The translations under genes and the position numbers were made by a program. From positions 1-57,607 of the forward strand of contig JAFEGP010000023.1 in the NCBI GenBank assembly GCA_018239815.1: a stretch of 57,607 bases of DNA, in the 5' to 3' direction. The notes below the pieces were generated by a model. That model ran no database searches. It saw nothing but the letters and a program-made list of their open reading frames with translations, and was not told the origin of the DNA. Of the stretch, positions 14,584 to 22,766 are shown in pieces; position 1 is the first letter of the stretch, and each line of letters starts with the position of its first letter. Origin of the DNA: Verrucomicrobiota bacterium. GTDB lineage: Bacteria; Chlamydiota; Chlamydiia; Chlamydiales; JAAKFR01.

Positions 14584-16893
14584 ATGAAACTTCGTACAAA
14601 GTTCATGGTGGGCGCGCTTGTTCTGCTCGTTTTATACGCCCTTTTGATGTTTTTTATTCCTGGGTATCTTATTCGAAAAGATGTCAAAGTTGTTGCTGAT
14701 AAGATTCACAATATAGAAACCGAGCAAGATCAAGAGAACCTCAATAACCAAAAAATCCTTATCTCAGATATTTTTCAGCAGCAACTGCAAAATATTAACT
14801 CTTTCTTGTTTATGGTTTATGAAATGCCGCACTTGCAAGAGGCTTTAACCTTTCCTTCAAGCAGTCTTTCCAAGGAAAAACAAGCCGAATCTCTTCGGGG
14901 AATCTGGAGGATGTTAGCACATTTAGCGAGCTATAACCCTTCCTATGGATTTTTGCAGCTTGATTCTTTGGATGGGCGTCAAACTGCAGCCCTTGTTCCG
15001 GAAGAAGCTAATATGTACGCTGTTCAAGCAGACTTGTTAGATGATCAGTTGGTCATGGCTGTCACCTTAAAAGAAAAAAATGCGAGGTATTTGGGGATCC
15101 CTTTTCAGGGATCGGAGAATATGGTCAATCAATACCTCATTTTATTCCCCTGGACAGAAGATGCTCAACAAATACAGGCTTTTTTTAAGCAAGCAGAACA
15201 AATTTCAACAAACTTTCAAATTCCTAAAGCTTTGGATGAGGCACAGGTATTTGAAGATGCAAGTATAGAAAATGAGCAAGCTCTTAATTGGGCAAATAAA
15301 CTCAAAATGCTACAAACTTTATTGCTTTTTGTTTTTGATCCGCAGGCTTCGGAGCCCAGACAGATCCCATCAGGTATTGTGCTGCTTCAGCAAAATGCAC
15401 CACCACGTGCTATTCTTACAGAGGAAGCGGTGTATACAGTTCCTTTGGCGCCGGCTAGAGATTTTTACGCTGTCCATCAACCTCCGCCCTCAGCGCCTCC
15501 CTTGGGCAATGATAAACTCTTGATTTCCTCTGAACAGCTGCAGCATATCTTTTTAGCCAACACGATGAAAACGGATGCATTTTATCTTACTCTCGGTGTC
15601 CCGATAGATCCTTTAGCTGAGCAATTAGCTATATGGACAAAAAAAACAATTTTGGTTCGAGTGGGCGATAAGTTGTGGATGGGCTTTAGTCGACAAGGAG
15701 ACCGTTATAGCAGTGGGCAAATCCGTCAGCTTGATCAGGATGTTCAGCAAACAGGTAGTAATATTTTTCTTCAGTTGCAAGACAACAGTGGATATTTGGT
15801 CAAACAGCAAAATGGAACGATTACTATAGAAGGCAAGCAGTATATATTTTCCAATATTCTTAATTTGCGCAATGGAGAAATCGGGTTTTATCAACTCAGC
15901 GATCCAACCTCTCAAACATTAGCGCAGTACACGTTGAAGGAAGGACAAACACTATCTCAGGAAATTTTCTTACAGATTTATTTTGCATCTTTACTAATCA
16001 TTGCCTGTATCTTTATGGCTATCGCATGCTTAGCCACAATCAATGCTATCCGTCCAGTGCGCGCTTTGGCTTTGGCAACAGAATCCATCATTATTGGTGA
16101 CTATACCACTATTCATCTACCTAACATGGGTAAAAGAAAAGATGAAATGGCTGTATTAGTAGGTTCATTTGAAAAAATGATCCGGTCTTTACAGGAAAAA
16201 GAAAAAATTCGAGCTGTTTTAAATAAGGTTGTTTCTAAGGATATTGCGGAAGAAATTTTAAAATCAGATATCCAGCTAGGTGGAGAAGATCGTTATTTAA
16301 CCGTTTTATTTGCGGATATCCGCAACTTCACATCTATGACAAGAGATATGACTCCCCAACAAACAATAGAGATGCTCAATACTGTTATGACTAAATTGAC
16401 TCAAATTATTGAAGGTGAGGGCGGTGTAGTTGATAAATACGTAGGAGATGAGGTTATGGCGGTTTTTGGCGCCCCTCAAAAAAATGAAAAACATGCTCTA
16501 CATGCTGTATCAGCAGGCGTACTAATGGTTAAAACTATGATAAAATGGAACGAAGAGCGCGTTGCTAAAGGTGATGCCCCAATTCGTATAGGCGTAGGCA
16601 TTCATTCAGGTATTGTTGTCGCAGGCAATATGGGAGCCTCTGATCGTTTGAACTATACCGTTTTGGGGACAAATGTAAATCTGGCTGCACGGTTATGTCA
16701 AGCAGCAGCACCTAAACAAGTTCTTATTTCTTCTCAAACCTTACAAGAACCAGGTGTGCAAAATGCATTTGATGTAAAAGCTCTTCCATCTATTGAAGTA
16801 AAAGGCTTTGATCATCCCGTTTCTATTTATGAAGCCAGTGGTTTTAAATGGCATGATGCTTCTGGCGAAAATGATTTTTCTGCTCCAGTGTGA
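14584..16893 (+). CDS. Membrane-bound class III adenylate (nucleotide) cyclase with HAMP domain
   Basis: This 769-residue sensor cyclase has a membrane helix at about 8-30, an extracytoplasmic sensor region at 31-455 of no family I recognise, a second helix at about 460-482, a HAMP linker to about 535, and a class III catalytic domain from about 565. The catalytic residues are all visible: metal-binding Asp578 (FADIRNFT) and Asp622 (KYVGDEVMAVFG), purine-reading Lys618 and Thr692 (YTVLG), and transition-state Asn699 and Arg703 (VNLAARL). The Lys/Thr pair is the ATP-specific class IIIb pattern, so cAMP is the expected product. Spacing to pepP is 84 bases and includes a perfect palindrome. No cAMP receptor is encoded in the window. 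It appears inserted between pepP and the type II secretion locus. Confidence 0.92.
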   Translation: MKLRTKFMVGALVLLVLYALLMFFIPGYLIRKDVKVVADKIHNIETEQDQENLNNQKILISDIFQQQLQNINSFLFMVYEMPHLQEALTFPSSSLSKEKQAESLRGIWRMLAHLASYNPSYGFLQLDSLDGRQTAALVPEEANMYAVQADLLDDQLVMAVTLKEKNARYLGIPFQGSENMVNQYLILFPWTEDAQQIQAFFKQAEQISTNFQIPKALDEAQVFEDASIENEQALNWANKLKMLQTLLLFVFDPQASEPRQIPSGIVLLQQNAPPRAILTEEAVYTVPLAPARDFYAVHQPPPSAPPLGNDKLLISSEQLQHIFLANTMKTDAFYLTLGVPIDPLAEQLAIWTKKTILVRVGDKLWMGFSRQGDRYSSGQIRQLDQDVQQTGSNIFLQLQDNSGYLVKQQNGTITIEGKQYIFSNILNLRNGEIGFYQLSDPTSQTLAQYTLKEGQTLSQEIFLQIYFASLLIIACIFMAIACLATINAIRPVRALALATESIIIGDYTTIHLPNMGKRKDEMAVLVGSFEKMIRSLQEKEKIRAVLNKVVSKDIAEEILKSDIQLGGEDRYLTVLFADIRNFTSMTRDMTPQQTIEMLNTVMTKLTQIIEGEGGVVDKYVGDEVMAVFGAPQKNEKHALHAVSAGVLMVKTMIKWNEERVAKGDAPIRIGVGIHSGIVVAGNMGASDRLNYTVLGTNVNLAARLCQAAAPKQVLISSQTLQEPGVQNAFDVKALPSIEVKGFDHPVSIYEASGFKWHDASGENDFSAPV

Positions 16894-17098
16894 ATTTTAC
16901 ACTCAATTATCGTGCTCAAACACAATTATTTCTATGATAAGTCTTTTCATCCACCCGAGTTTTTTATCGAAAATGTTTTGCAAAAAACTCTTCTTTGCAT
17001 TTTCTTAATATTTCAAAGTCTGTGGAAGGAGAGAGGTTCGCTTTCCATAAATAGAAATAGAAAATTTAACGATTCAATTAAAAGAGGAGAAAGAATTT

Positions 17099-18124
17099 AT
17101 GCTGTGCTCACGAGTTATGGGAAGTATGTTTGGAAGGCCTTATGCTTTAACTGCGCCTCGCTCTCTTACAACAATTCCCAAACTATTTCGCGCGGCTGTG
17201 ACTATGACGGGTAGTTCTTCTCTTGTTCCTACTTCCCCTAAGCCTGCGCATTTAAAAATTATGCCCCCCCAAGGTGCCAAACAAATAGCCTTATCTCATG
17301 GAGCTTTTCCAAAATGGATAGTAGGCTACATGGTGCGTTATCCTGAAATAAAATGGTTTACGGAGCGTCGCAGCAACATTTTTAAAGACCCTAGACAGTC
17401 CTGTTCACAGCAACTATATGGACGTCATTTTGAAGAATTCGATCGGGTTTTATGCGGTTCACATTTCTTTAAACTTATCTTAAATGGCCATCGAGGAGCT
17501 TATCTGGAATTAACATATTGCCAGCCCGAAACAGTGTTATTAACAGAGGAAAGCTTTAAAACACTCTTTGTGATGGGACAACAGCTTATTAAAGCTTGCT
17601 GGAGTCAGATTTCTGAAGAGGAAATGTTGGATGCATTAAGCTTGGCTCTTATACTTAAGAACATGGTGCGATGTGAAAAAGCCAGGGAGGTTTTTTATTA
17701 TCATGGGGTGAGTTCATACGATCACGAAGAATTCTATCGCCAGGTTACACATGCACTTTTACGCACACCCCATTTATGCCCCTCCTTTCTGAAACTTTCA
17801 GATAACGCCAGACAACTTATTGAAAGATCAGCGCACTTATCTGAGCCTACTTCTGGTTTATACCCTGAATTGAACTGTTCTATCGAAAAAGCAGTGTTAT
17901 TGTTTAATTACTTTGTGCACGTCTGCGATATCTCAGGGCAAGGAGGCTTTCATTATAACCACCTTCTGAGTCTGTATACAGAACAAGTGCACTGTGCGAC
18001 GTATGCTGCAAGACAGGCGGCTCGTTCTTTTGAAGAGGCTTGTCAAAGCAGAAATAATGCATATAGGGCTTATTGTCTAGCTAGAAACGTGCTGTTTGGG
18101 CTGTCTGAATCTGTCTGTAAATAG
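17099..18124 (+). CDS. Uncharacterised Cys/His-rich protein
   Basis: I do not recognise this 341-residue protein. A GAGGAGA ribosome site precedes the ATG at 17099 by 8 bases, and coding is continuous, so it is very likely a real gene. The first 60 residues are basic and low in order, with Ser/Thr/Pro/Ala, and look like either a disordered leader or a type III secretion signal. From residue 60 it appears mostly alpha-helical. There are about 13 cysteines and many histidines, but no CxxC zinc pattern. There is no clear signal peptide or membrane helix. It lies between a sensor cyclase and a sensor kinase, in a block that looks accessory. An effector role is possible but rests only on the leader and neighbourhood. 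Confidence 0.75.
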   Translation: MLCSRVMGSMFGRPYALTAPRSLTTIPKLFRAAVTMTGSSSLVPTSPKPAHLKIMPPQGAKQIALSHGAFPKWIVGYMVRYPEIKWFTERRSNIFKDPRQSCSQQLYGRHFEEFDRVLCGSHFFKLILNGHRGAYLELTYCQPETVLLTEESFKTLFVMGQQLIKACWSQISEEEMLDALSLALILKNMVRCEKAREVFYYHGVSSYDHEEFYRQVTHALLRTPHLCPSFLKLSDNARQLIERSAHLSEPTSGLYPELNCSIEKAVLLFNYFVHVCDISGQGGFHYNHLLSLYTEQVHCATYAARQAARSFEEACQSRNNAYRAYCLARNVLFGLSESVCK

Positions 18125-18182
18125 GAGCATGCAACAAAATCCAACATGAAAATGTGCCGTTTGCGTAGATTAATTACATAGA

Positions 18183-19925
18183 ATGATGACGTTTAGACAA
18201 AAGATTTTTCTTAGTTATGTTATAATATTTTTGATTTTTGCTATTTTCTTGTACCCGCTTACAACAAATCTGGTAGAGCATATTCATCAATCTCATCTCA
18301 TCAAGCGAGTGGAATTGCTGGCTCGAGAATTACAAAAAGCGCCTTCAGAAGCAGCTTTAATCGAGCTTCTTAAAAAACAAGAAGCACTCCTTTTCTTTCG
18401 TGTAACCCTCTATAACCCCATTAAGGGTTATTTTTTTGACTCTAAACAAGAAATAGATAGTCCCGATTTTGAGGAAGAATCTCAGAATACTCCTGCGGAA
18501 ATTACAGAGGCTCTTAAAGATGGCTATGCTTACGCCGTAAGATATTCTCTTCTTTTTTCCGAGCAAATGGTCTATGTGGCTCTAAAATTTAATTTTCAAG
18601 AGAATCCCTACATTCTACGAGCAGGCTTTCCTAATGGCCAAATTGTAGCTTTAACGCATGATTTGACCGGGACGTTTTTGATTTTTGTGATAGGACTTTT
18701 GTTGTTATTCAGTCTTTTTGCTTGGTTTATCTTTCATCATTTAACCAAGCCTGTTTATGCCATCTTAAATTCAATTCGTCCTTTCCAAGAAGGCAGAGAA
18801 GAGCAAATACCGGAAATCATCATAGATAACCAAGTGAGTGAATTTGGGCAATTGGCTTCTACGCTCAATGCCTTATCTAATCGTGTGCAGTATCAAATTG
18901 AGACCTTAACACATGAAAAAAATGAAAAAAGCGCCATTTTAGAGTCTCTTGTAGAAGGTGTTGTGGCTGTAGATACCTCTTTAGTTGTGATCTATATGAA
19001 TCGGATGGCTGAGATTTTTTTAGATGTAGATCAACAAAATGTGGTAGGTAAGCCATTTTCAAAAATAGGACAGCCTCATTGTGAAGAGCTGCTGAAAAGA
19101 GCTCAAATAGCAAATGAGCCTGTATTTTCTGTGATGAAACTTGGTCGTAAAGCCAGGCGTTTTTTTGATTTAGTTGCTGTGCCTTCAGGAGCTGAAGGTG
19201 GAGCTATTCTAGTTCTACAAGATAAAACGAGTTTACATCGAGTGATTGAAATGGGCAGAGATTTTGTTGCCAATGCCTCTCATGAACTTAAAACGCCCAT
19301 TACAATTATTTCAGGTTTTGCTGAGACATTGCACGATCATCCTGAGCTTTCAGCTGAGATTAGTCATGAGATTACACAAAAGATCCTCAGTAACTGTGTA
19401 AGGATGGAAACTTTGATTAGAAACCTTCTGACATTGGCCACCTTAGATGAGGGACTGCCTGATTCAAGGTTGATGCAGGGGGATCTTATTGACATAGTAG
19501 AGCAGGCCAAACAAATGACGCGTAGTATTCATCCACATGCTCATATAGCTATCGAAGAAATAGGAGATTCTCCCTTTACTCTACGTATGGATAGCGCTCT
19601 ATTTTTACAGGCTATTTTTAATCTTTTAGATAATGCTGCTAAGTACTCGAAACCCCCAGCAGATATTTTAGTTAGGGTGATCAAAACTGAGGAAGCTTAT
19701 CTGATTCACGTGATCGATCATGGCATAGGCATCCCTGAAGCAGACCTAGATCGTATCTTTGAGCGCTTTTATGCGGTGGATAAAAGTCACTCGCGTATGC
19801 TAGGCGGATCGGGATTAGGTCTTTCTATTGTTGAACAGATCATAGAAAAACATAAAGGCAAGATTGAAGTGCAATCAGAAGTGGGCGAAGGCACAACCTT
19901 TGTGATCTCTCTACCGAGAGTGTAA
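18183..19925 (+). CDS. PhoR-like membrane sensor histidine kinase (orphan)
   Basis: This 580-residue kinase has two membrane helices (about 8-28 and 163-186) around a periplasmic sensor of about 130 residues, then a HAMP domain (about 187-240), a PAS domain (about 250-350), a HisKA dimerisation domain with phospho-acceptor His367 in NASHELKTPITII, and an ATPase domain. The N box is NLLDNAAKYS (from residue 480), followed by HGIGIPEADLDRIFERFY and GGSGLGLSIV. All catalytic boxes are intact. The order sensor-HAMP-PAS-HisKA-HATPase is that of PhoR/ResE kinases. No response regulator gene is next to it: the plus-strand neighbour is unrecognised and the next gene is convergent, abutting at 19925/19926. 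The partner must be encoded elsewhere. Confidence 0.95.
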   Translation: MMTFRQKIFLSYVIIFLIFAIFLYPLTTNLVEHIHQSHLIKRVELLARELQKAPSEAALIELLKKQEALLFFRVTLYNPIKGYFFDSKQEIDSPDFEEESQNTPAEITEALKDGYAYAVRYSLLFSEQMVYVALKFNFQENPYILRAGFPNGQIVALTHDLTGTFLIFVIGLLLLFSLFAWFIFHHLTKPVYAILNSIRPFQEGREEQIPEIIIDNQVSEFGQLASTLNALSNRVQYQIETLTHEKNEKSAILESLVEGVVAVDTSLVVIYMNRMAEIFLDVDQQNVVGKPFSKIGQPHCEELLKRAQIANEPVFSVMKLGRKARRFFDLVAVPSGAEGGAILVLQDKTSLHRVIEMGRDFVANASHELKTPITIISGFAETLHDHPELSAEISHEITQKILSNCVRMETLIRNLLTLATLDEGLPDSRLMQGDLIDIVEQAKQMTRSIHPHAHIAIEEIGDSPFTLRMDSALFLQAIFNLLDNAAKYSKPPADILVRVIKTEEAYLIHVIDHGIGIPEADLDRIFERFYAVDKSHSRMLGGSGLGLSIVEQIIEKHKGKIEVQSEVGEGTTFVISLPRV

Positions 19926-20873
19926 TTAATTTTTTTGGCGGGCAGGGATTTTAGTCCTTTGCAGTTCTCCCGTTACAGGGTCTTCAATAAATAAGATCGT
20001 GCCCGATTTGCCCAATGTAAAATCAAAGTGTTTTTTAGCCTCTTCAAGGGCTAAATGGGTTGTACAGCAAAGATCCTCAATTTTTTTAAGCAGACTTTGT
20101 CGAATAGTAATACGAGAAAGACGTTGCTGGGGATCTTGCGTTGCTTCAGAAGCTAAAATATCTTGCCATACTTCAGCAACCAGGTATTCGACTTGTTGAA
20201 AATTGTCAGGAAATAGAACCTGTAAAAGCTCAGAGGGAGCGAATAATAAGTTGAGCTTTCTTTGATTGGGAGTGGCAGGAGACTCATAAGTAATAAAATT
20301 TAATAGGGAAGGAGCAAAGTTACCCTTGAGCATTTGATAAAAAATTTCTTGTAGAACAGGGTTTTCTAGATCTAAAGACGCTAAATCGTCGGGGTATTCA
20401 AAGTTTTGAGCTTGGTGTTTATGAGCGATAAGAGCTTTTAAAATTTCTTGCTCAGCGTTAGGAATTGCAAGAAAAAAACTGTGGTCTGCGTAGAGGTGAC
20501 GCATGAGATTTGCTGCAGCTTGTAACCAAAAAGGGTCTTCTTCTTGCACAACAAAAAAGAAATTGAGTCTAGAGTTATTTGGGGGACGTGCTGTGTTATA
20601 ACGCAAAGACTTAGAGCTTTTGCGTGCATGTGTTTTTGATTGGGATTTCTTCTCAATCATTTTGGATGTCTTAGAAGGTATTTTCTGAGGAAGGTCCTCG
20701 CTTAAATCTTCAAGAAGGGCTTTTTGCAAGGCTGCAGAGCAGAGTTTTTCTTGTTGCATAGATTGGCAAAGTAAGTCATTGCAGAATTTGTTTTGAGTGT
20801 GCTGGAGAAGCTCACTAGAAGTTAAAATGCCAATCAAAGTCAAAAAAGTTAGAGTCAACAATAAAGGGTTCAT
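19926..20873 (-). CDS. Type II secretion operon terminal protein (unrecognised)
   Basis: This 315-residue protein is the last gene of the type II secretion operon, and its start overlaps the stop of the preceding pseudopilin-like gene by 4 bases. It opens with a hydrophobic helix (LLLTLTFLTLIGILT, residues 4-18) that could be an uncleaved signal or anchor. It is not a normal pseudopilin start, because there is no Gly/Ser then Glu at +5. Residues 60-100 are Lys/Ser-rich. The remainder looks globular and mainly helical. By position it matches the last of the small genes after gspG in C. trachomatis (about CT565, from memory). A GspK-like tip or assembly role is possible from context only. Confidence 0.75.
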   Translation of the reverse strand: MNPLLLTLTFLTLIGILTSSELLQHTQNKFCNDLLCQSMQQEKLCSAALQKALLEDLSEDLPQKIPSKTSKMIEKKSQSKTHARKSSKSLRYNTARPPNNSRLNFFFVVQEEDPFWLQAAANLMRHLYADHSFFLAIPNAEQEILKALIAHKHQAQNFEYPDDLASLDLENPVLQEIFYQMLKGNFAPSLLNFITYESPATPNQRKLNLLFAPSELLQVLFPDNFQQVEYLVAEVWQDILASEATQDPQQRLSRITIRQSLLKKIEDLCCTTHLALEEAKKHFDFTLGKSGTILFIEDPVTGELQRTKIPARQKN

Positions 20874-21520
20874 GAGAGCTCCACAGGGTAAAGAAGAGGT
20901 TGATGCAAATCAAAGGTCCATTGTAGAGAGTCTTGATGTCTTTGCAAGTCTATGCGTAGGAGAGCTGAGGTTTGTTGGTAGGCCTGCTGCCATGTGGGCT
21001 GCCAGCCAAATGGGGGCATTTCTTGGCCGATATGTTGAGGGGATACTGGTAAGATAGAAGGAATTTTAGCAGCGAAAAATGCAATATCAAAGCCTGTAAT
21101 ATGATCCAATATAAGGTAGGTTTTACTTATTGAAGGTATTTTTAGATCCTCTTTAGGACATGGCCAAAGGGTGAGTTGTAAGGTTTGCTGCTGACTGTCC
21201 CAATAGAGTTTAGCTAGCACAGATCCTGCAAAAGCTGGATCAGCTTGCACTCCGTGGTCAAAACTAAAGATTAAACTTTTTGATCCATCTGGCTCTTGAG
21301 CACTAAAAAAAATCGTCTGATTGGCTGTTACTATATGGTCTAAAGACTTTTCTATTCTTAAGTAAGCATAATGTTCTTGTAGTAGAGGAGGAAAAAGCTG
21401 AGAGAAAGCTGTTTTTTGTTTAGCAAGATGGCTATACCAGAATAGTAAGCTTGTTAATAAAATTGAGAATAATCCCAATGAAATTAGAAGCTCTAAAAGG
21501 GTCATAGAACGTTTTTTCAT
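20870..21520 (-). CDS. Pseudopilin-like type II secretion protein
   Basis: This 216-residue protein starts with a short basic leader and a pilin-like helix: MKKRS then MTLLELLISLGLFSILLTSLLF. The Glu at +5 of the pilin motif is present. The residue at -1, which is normally Gly for prepilin peptidase, is Ser5. The C-terminal part is a globular domain with Phe/Trp-rich strands, of a size typical of GspJ-type minor pseudopilins. It overlaps the upstream and downstream genes by 4 bases each, so translation is coupled. Minor pseudopilins form the tip of the periplasmic pseudopilus that pushes substrates through the secretin. Assignment to GspJ specifically is by size only. Confidence 0.8.
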   Translation of the reverse strand: MKKRSMTLLELLISLGLFSILLTSLLFWYSHLAKQKTAFSQLFPPLLQEHYAYLRIEKSLDHIVTANQTIFFSAQEPDGSKSLIFSFDHGVQADPAFAGSVLAKLYWDSQQQTLQLTLWPCPKEDLKIPSISKTYLILDHITGFDIAFFAAKIPSILPVSPQHIGQEMPPFGWQPTWQQAYQQTSALLRIDLQRHQDSLQWTFDLHQPLLYPVELS

Positions 21521-21933
21521 GGGGTGATTCCCTCGATAAAAACCAAGTGAGAAGAAGTGAGTTGGGATCCGTTGACTTTTTTAAACTCTAAATCTACTTG
21601 GAGCAACAATCCTATGCGGTGCAAACTTGGCTTGGCTACATGCTTAGTTTCTTGTAGATGAACAAAACAGGTCGTCTTGTCTAAATCTAAAGGAAAGCAA
21701 AGCCCTTGCTGTAGCTGCTTAAAGGGGAAATCGTGCGAGTATAGCATTTCTTTAATGCGACCAAGAGCTTCTTTTTCTAATTTATAGTCATAGATTTTCG
21801 ATAACATTTGCTGCTTGCAGATATATAAGCCTACTGTTGGTTTTAACAGGGGCCATAAACACAAAGCCACCAATGCCAAGCAGCAGACGACTTCAAGCAG
21901 GAGATAAGAGCGCTTGCGGGTAGGTGGCTGCAT
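21517..21933 (-). CDS. Small pseudopilin-like type II secretion protein
   Basis: This 138-residue protein has a basic leader (MQPPTRKRS) followed by YLLLEVVCCLALVALCLW, a pilin-like hydrophobic helix with Glu at +5 and Ser at -1. The globular part is small and Lys/Leu rich. The size fits a GspI-type minor pseudopilin. I chose the ATG at 21933 because AGGAG lies 6 bases upstream; an earlier in-frame TTG at 21939 would lie within that spacing. It overlaps the previous gene by 41 bases and the next by 4, in keeping with the tight operon. The function is inferred from the motif and the operon. Confidence 0.78.
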   Translation of the reverse strand: MQPPTRKRSYLLLEVVCCLALVALCLWPLLKPTVGLYICKQQMLSKIYDYKLEKEALGRIKEMLYSHDFPFKQLQQGLCFPLDLDKTTCFVHLQETKHVAKPSLHRIGLLLQVDLEFKKVNGSQLTSSHLVFIEGITP

Positions 21934-22393
21934 GCTCAACTCCTAGGGGTTGTGGAGAGCGAGTGAATGAAAGTCCTCCAGGGTAACCTGGAAGTTGTAA
22001 AAAATAACTCGTTTTTTCTCCTTTGATTTCTAAAATGCCTCTTGGAGATTGAAGTAAGGAAGAGTGGAAAGTCAGAGTAAAGGGGGTAGAGGCGCAATTA
22101 AAATAAAGTCCTTGGATATGTTTGAGATTTGTATTTTGGCAGTAAAGAGGGCTTGTTAAATAGCAAGCAAGACCATCAGGGGTAGTCATGCATTGGATGC
22201 TGACATCCACTTGATCTGTGCACATTAACGTTTCGGCAAGAGCCAAGATGTTTTTAAAACGGTGAGCATCTTTTTCAAAATGCTCACTGAACACCAGTTT
22301 TGAAACGCCAAAAGATGTCACGGTAACAAGGAGCGCTATAAGGGCAATAACAAGCAGCAGCTCAATCAGTGTAAGACTATTTTTTTTGCGCAT
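21893..22393 (-). CDS. Pseudopilin-like type II secretion protein (GspH-like size)
   Basis: This 166-residue protein begins MRKKNS then LTLIELLLVIALIALLVTV, a clear prepilin-type motif with Glu at +5 and Ser instead of Gly at -1. The remaining 140 residues are beta-rich, with several Cys (about residues 58, 64, 72, 80) that could form disulphides in the periplasm. The size matches GspH-type minor pseudopilins. The ATG overlaps the end of gspG by 17 bases. It is one of several pseudopilin genes in a row, as in standard type II operons (G, H, I, J). Confidence 0.83.
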   Translation of the reverse strand: MRKKNSLTLIELLLVIALIALLVTVTSFGVSKLVFSEHFEKDAHRFKNILALAETLMCTDQVDVSIQCMTTPDGLACYLTSPLYCQNTNLKHIQGLYFNCASTPFTLTFHSSLLQSPRGILEIKGEKTSYFLQLPGYPGGLSFTRSPQPLGVEHAATYPQALLSPA

Positions 22394-22754
22394 GTTTATT
22401 GTGATACGCCTCTAATCCCGTTGATTTCACAAGGAGATCGTCATCTATTTCGGATACTTGTATGATAAAAGGTTTATGCCAAGCATCAACCAATGCATCA
22501 GATCCTTGTTTAATAAGAGCAGATTGGCGAACAACGGATTGCCAGTTGCTAGCGATCTCTGCAAGAGAGCGGTCTCCTTTTGCATATTCAAGCATGAGGA
22601 TATCATGAATACGTAACTGCGTTTGTTCGGTTTTAAAGACTTTGCCTTGGTCTAAACTACCACGCATATTAAAAGCCAAAGCCCCTCCAATGAGTCCGAT
22701 TAGTAAGATCACAATCATGATCTCAATCAGTGTGACGGATTTTTTCTTTTTCAC
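22377..22754 (-). CDS. gspG: Major pseudopilin of type II secretion
   Basis: GspG is the main subunit of the periplasmic pseudopilus. This copy is 125 residues, a little short of the usual 135-145. The leader MKKKKS is followed by VTLIEIMIVILLIGLIGGALAF, with Glu at +5. The -1 residue is Ser6 rather than the near-universal Gly. The C-terminal domain has a DALVDAWHKPFIIQ segment similar to the DPWGxPYxY motif of GspG, where the calcium site normally follows. The start is GTG at 22754, with AAGGAG 5 bases upstream. It follows gspF by 12 bases. The position and the DAWHKPF motif support G rather than another pseudopilin. Confidence 0.9.
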   Translation of the reverse strand: MKKKKSVTLIEIMIVILLIGLIGGALAFNMRGSLDQGKVFKTEQTQLRIHDILMLEYAKGDRSLAEIASNWQSVVRQSALIKQGSDALVDAWHKPFIIQVSEIDDDLLVKSTGLEAYHNKHAQKK

Positions 22755-22766
22755 AATTACTCCTTT

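Noticed and set aside
16912-17214. A 100-residue frame before the Cys/His-rich gene
   Set aside because: It overlaps the better-supported gene at 17099, which has GAGGAGA, and shows random composition.
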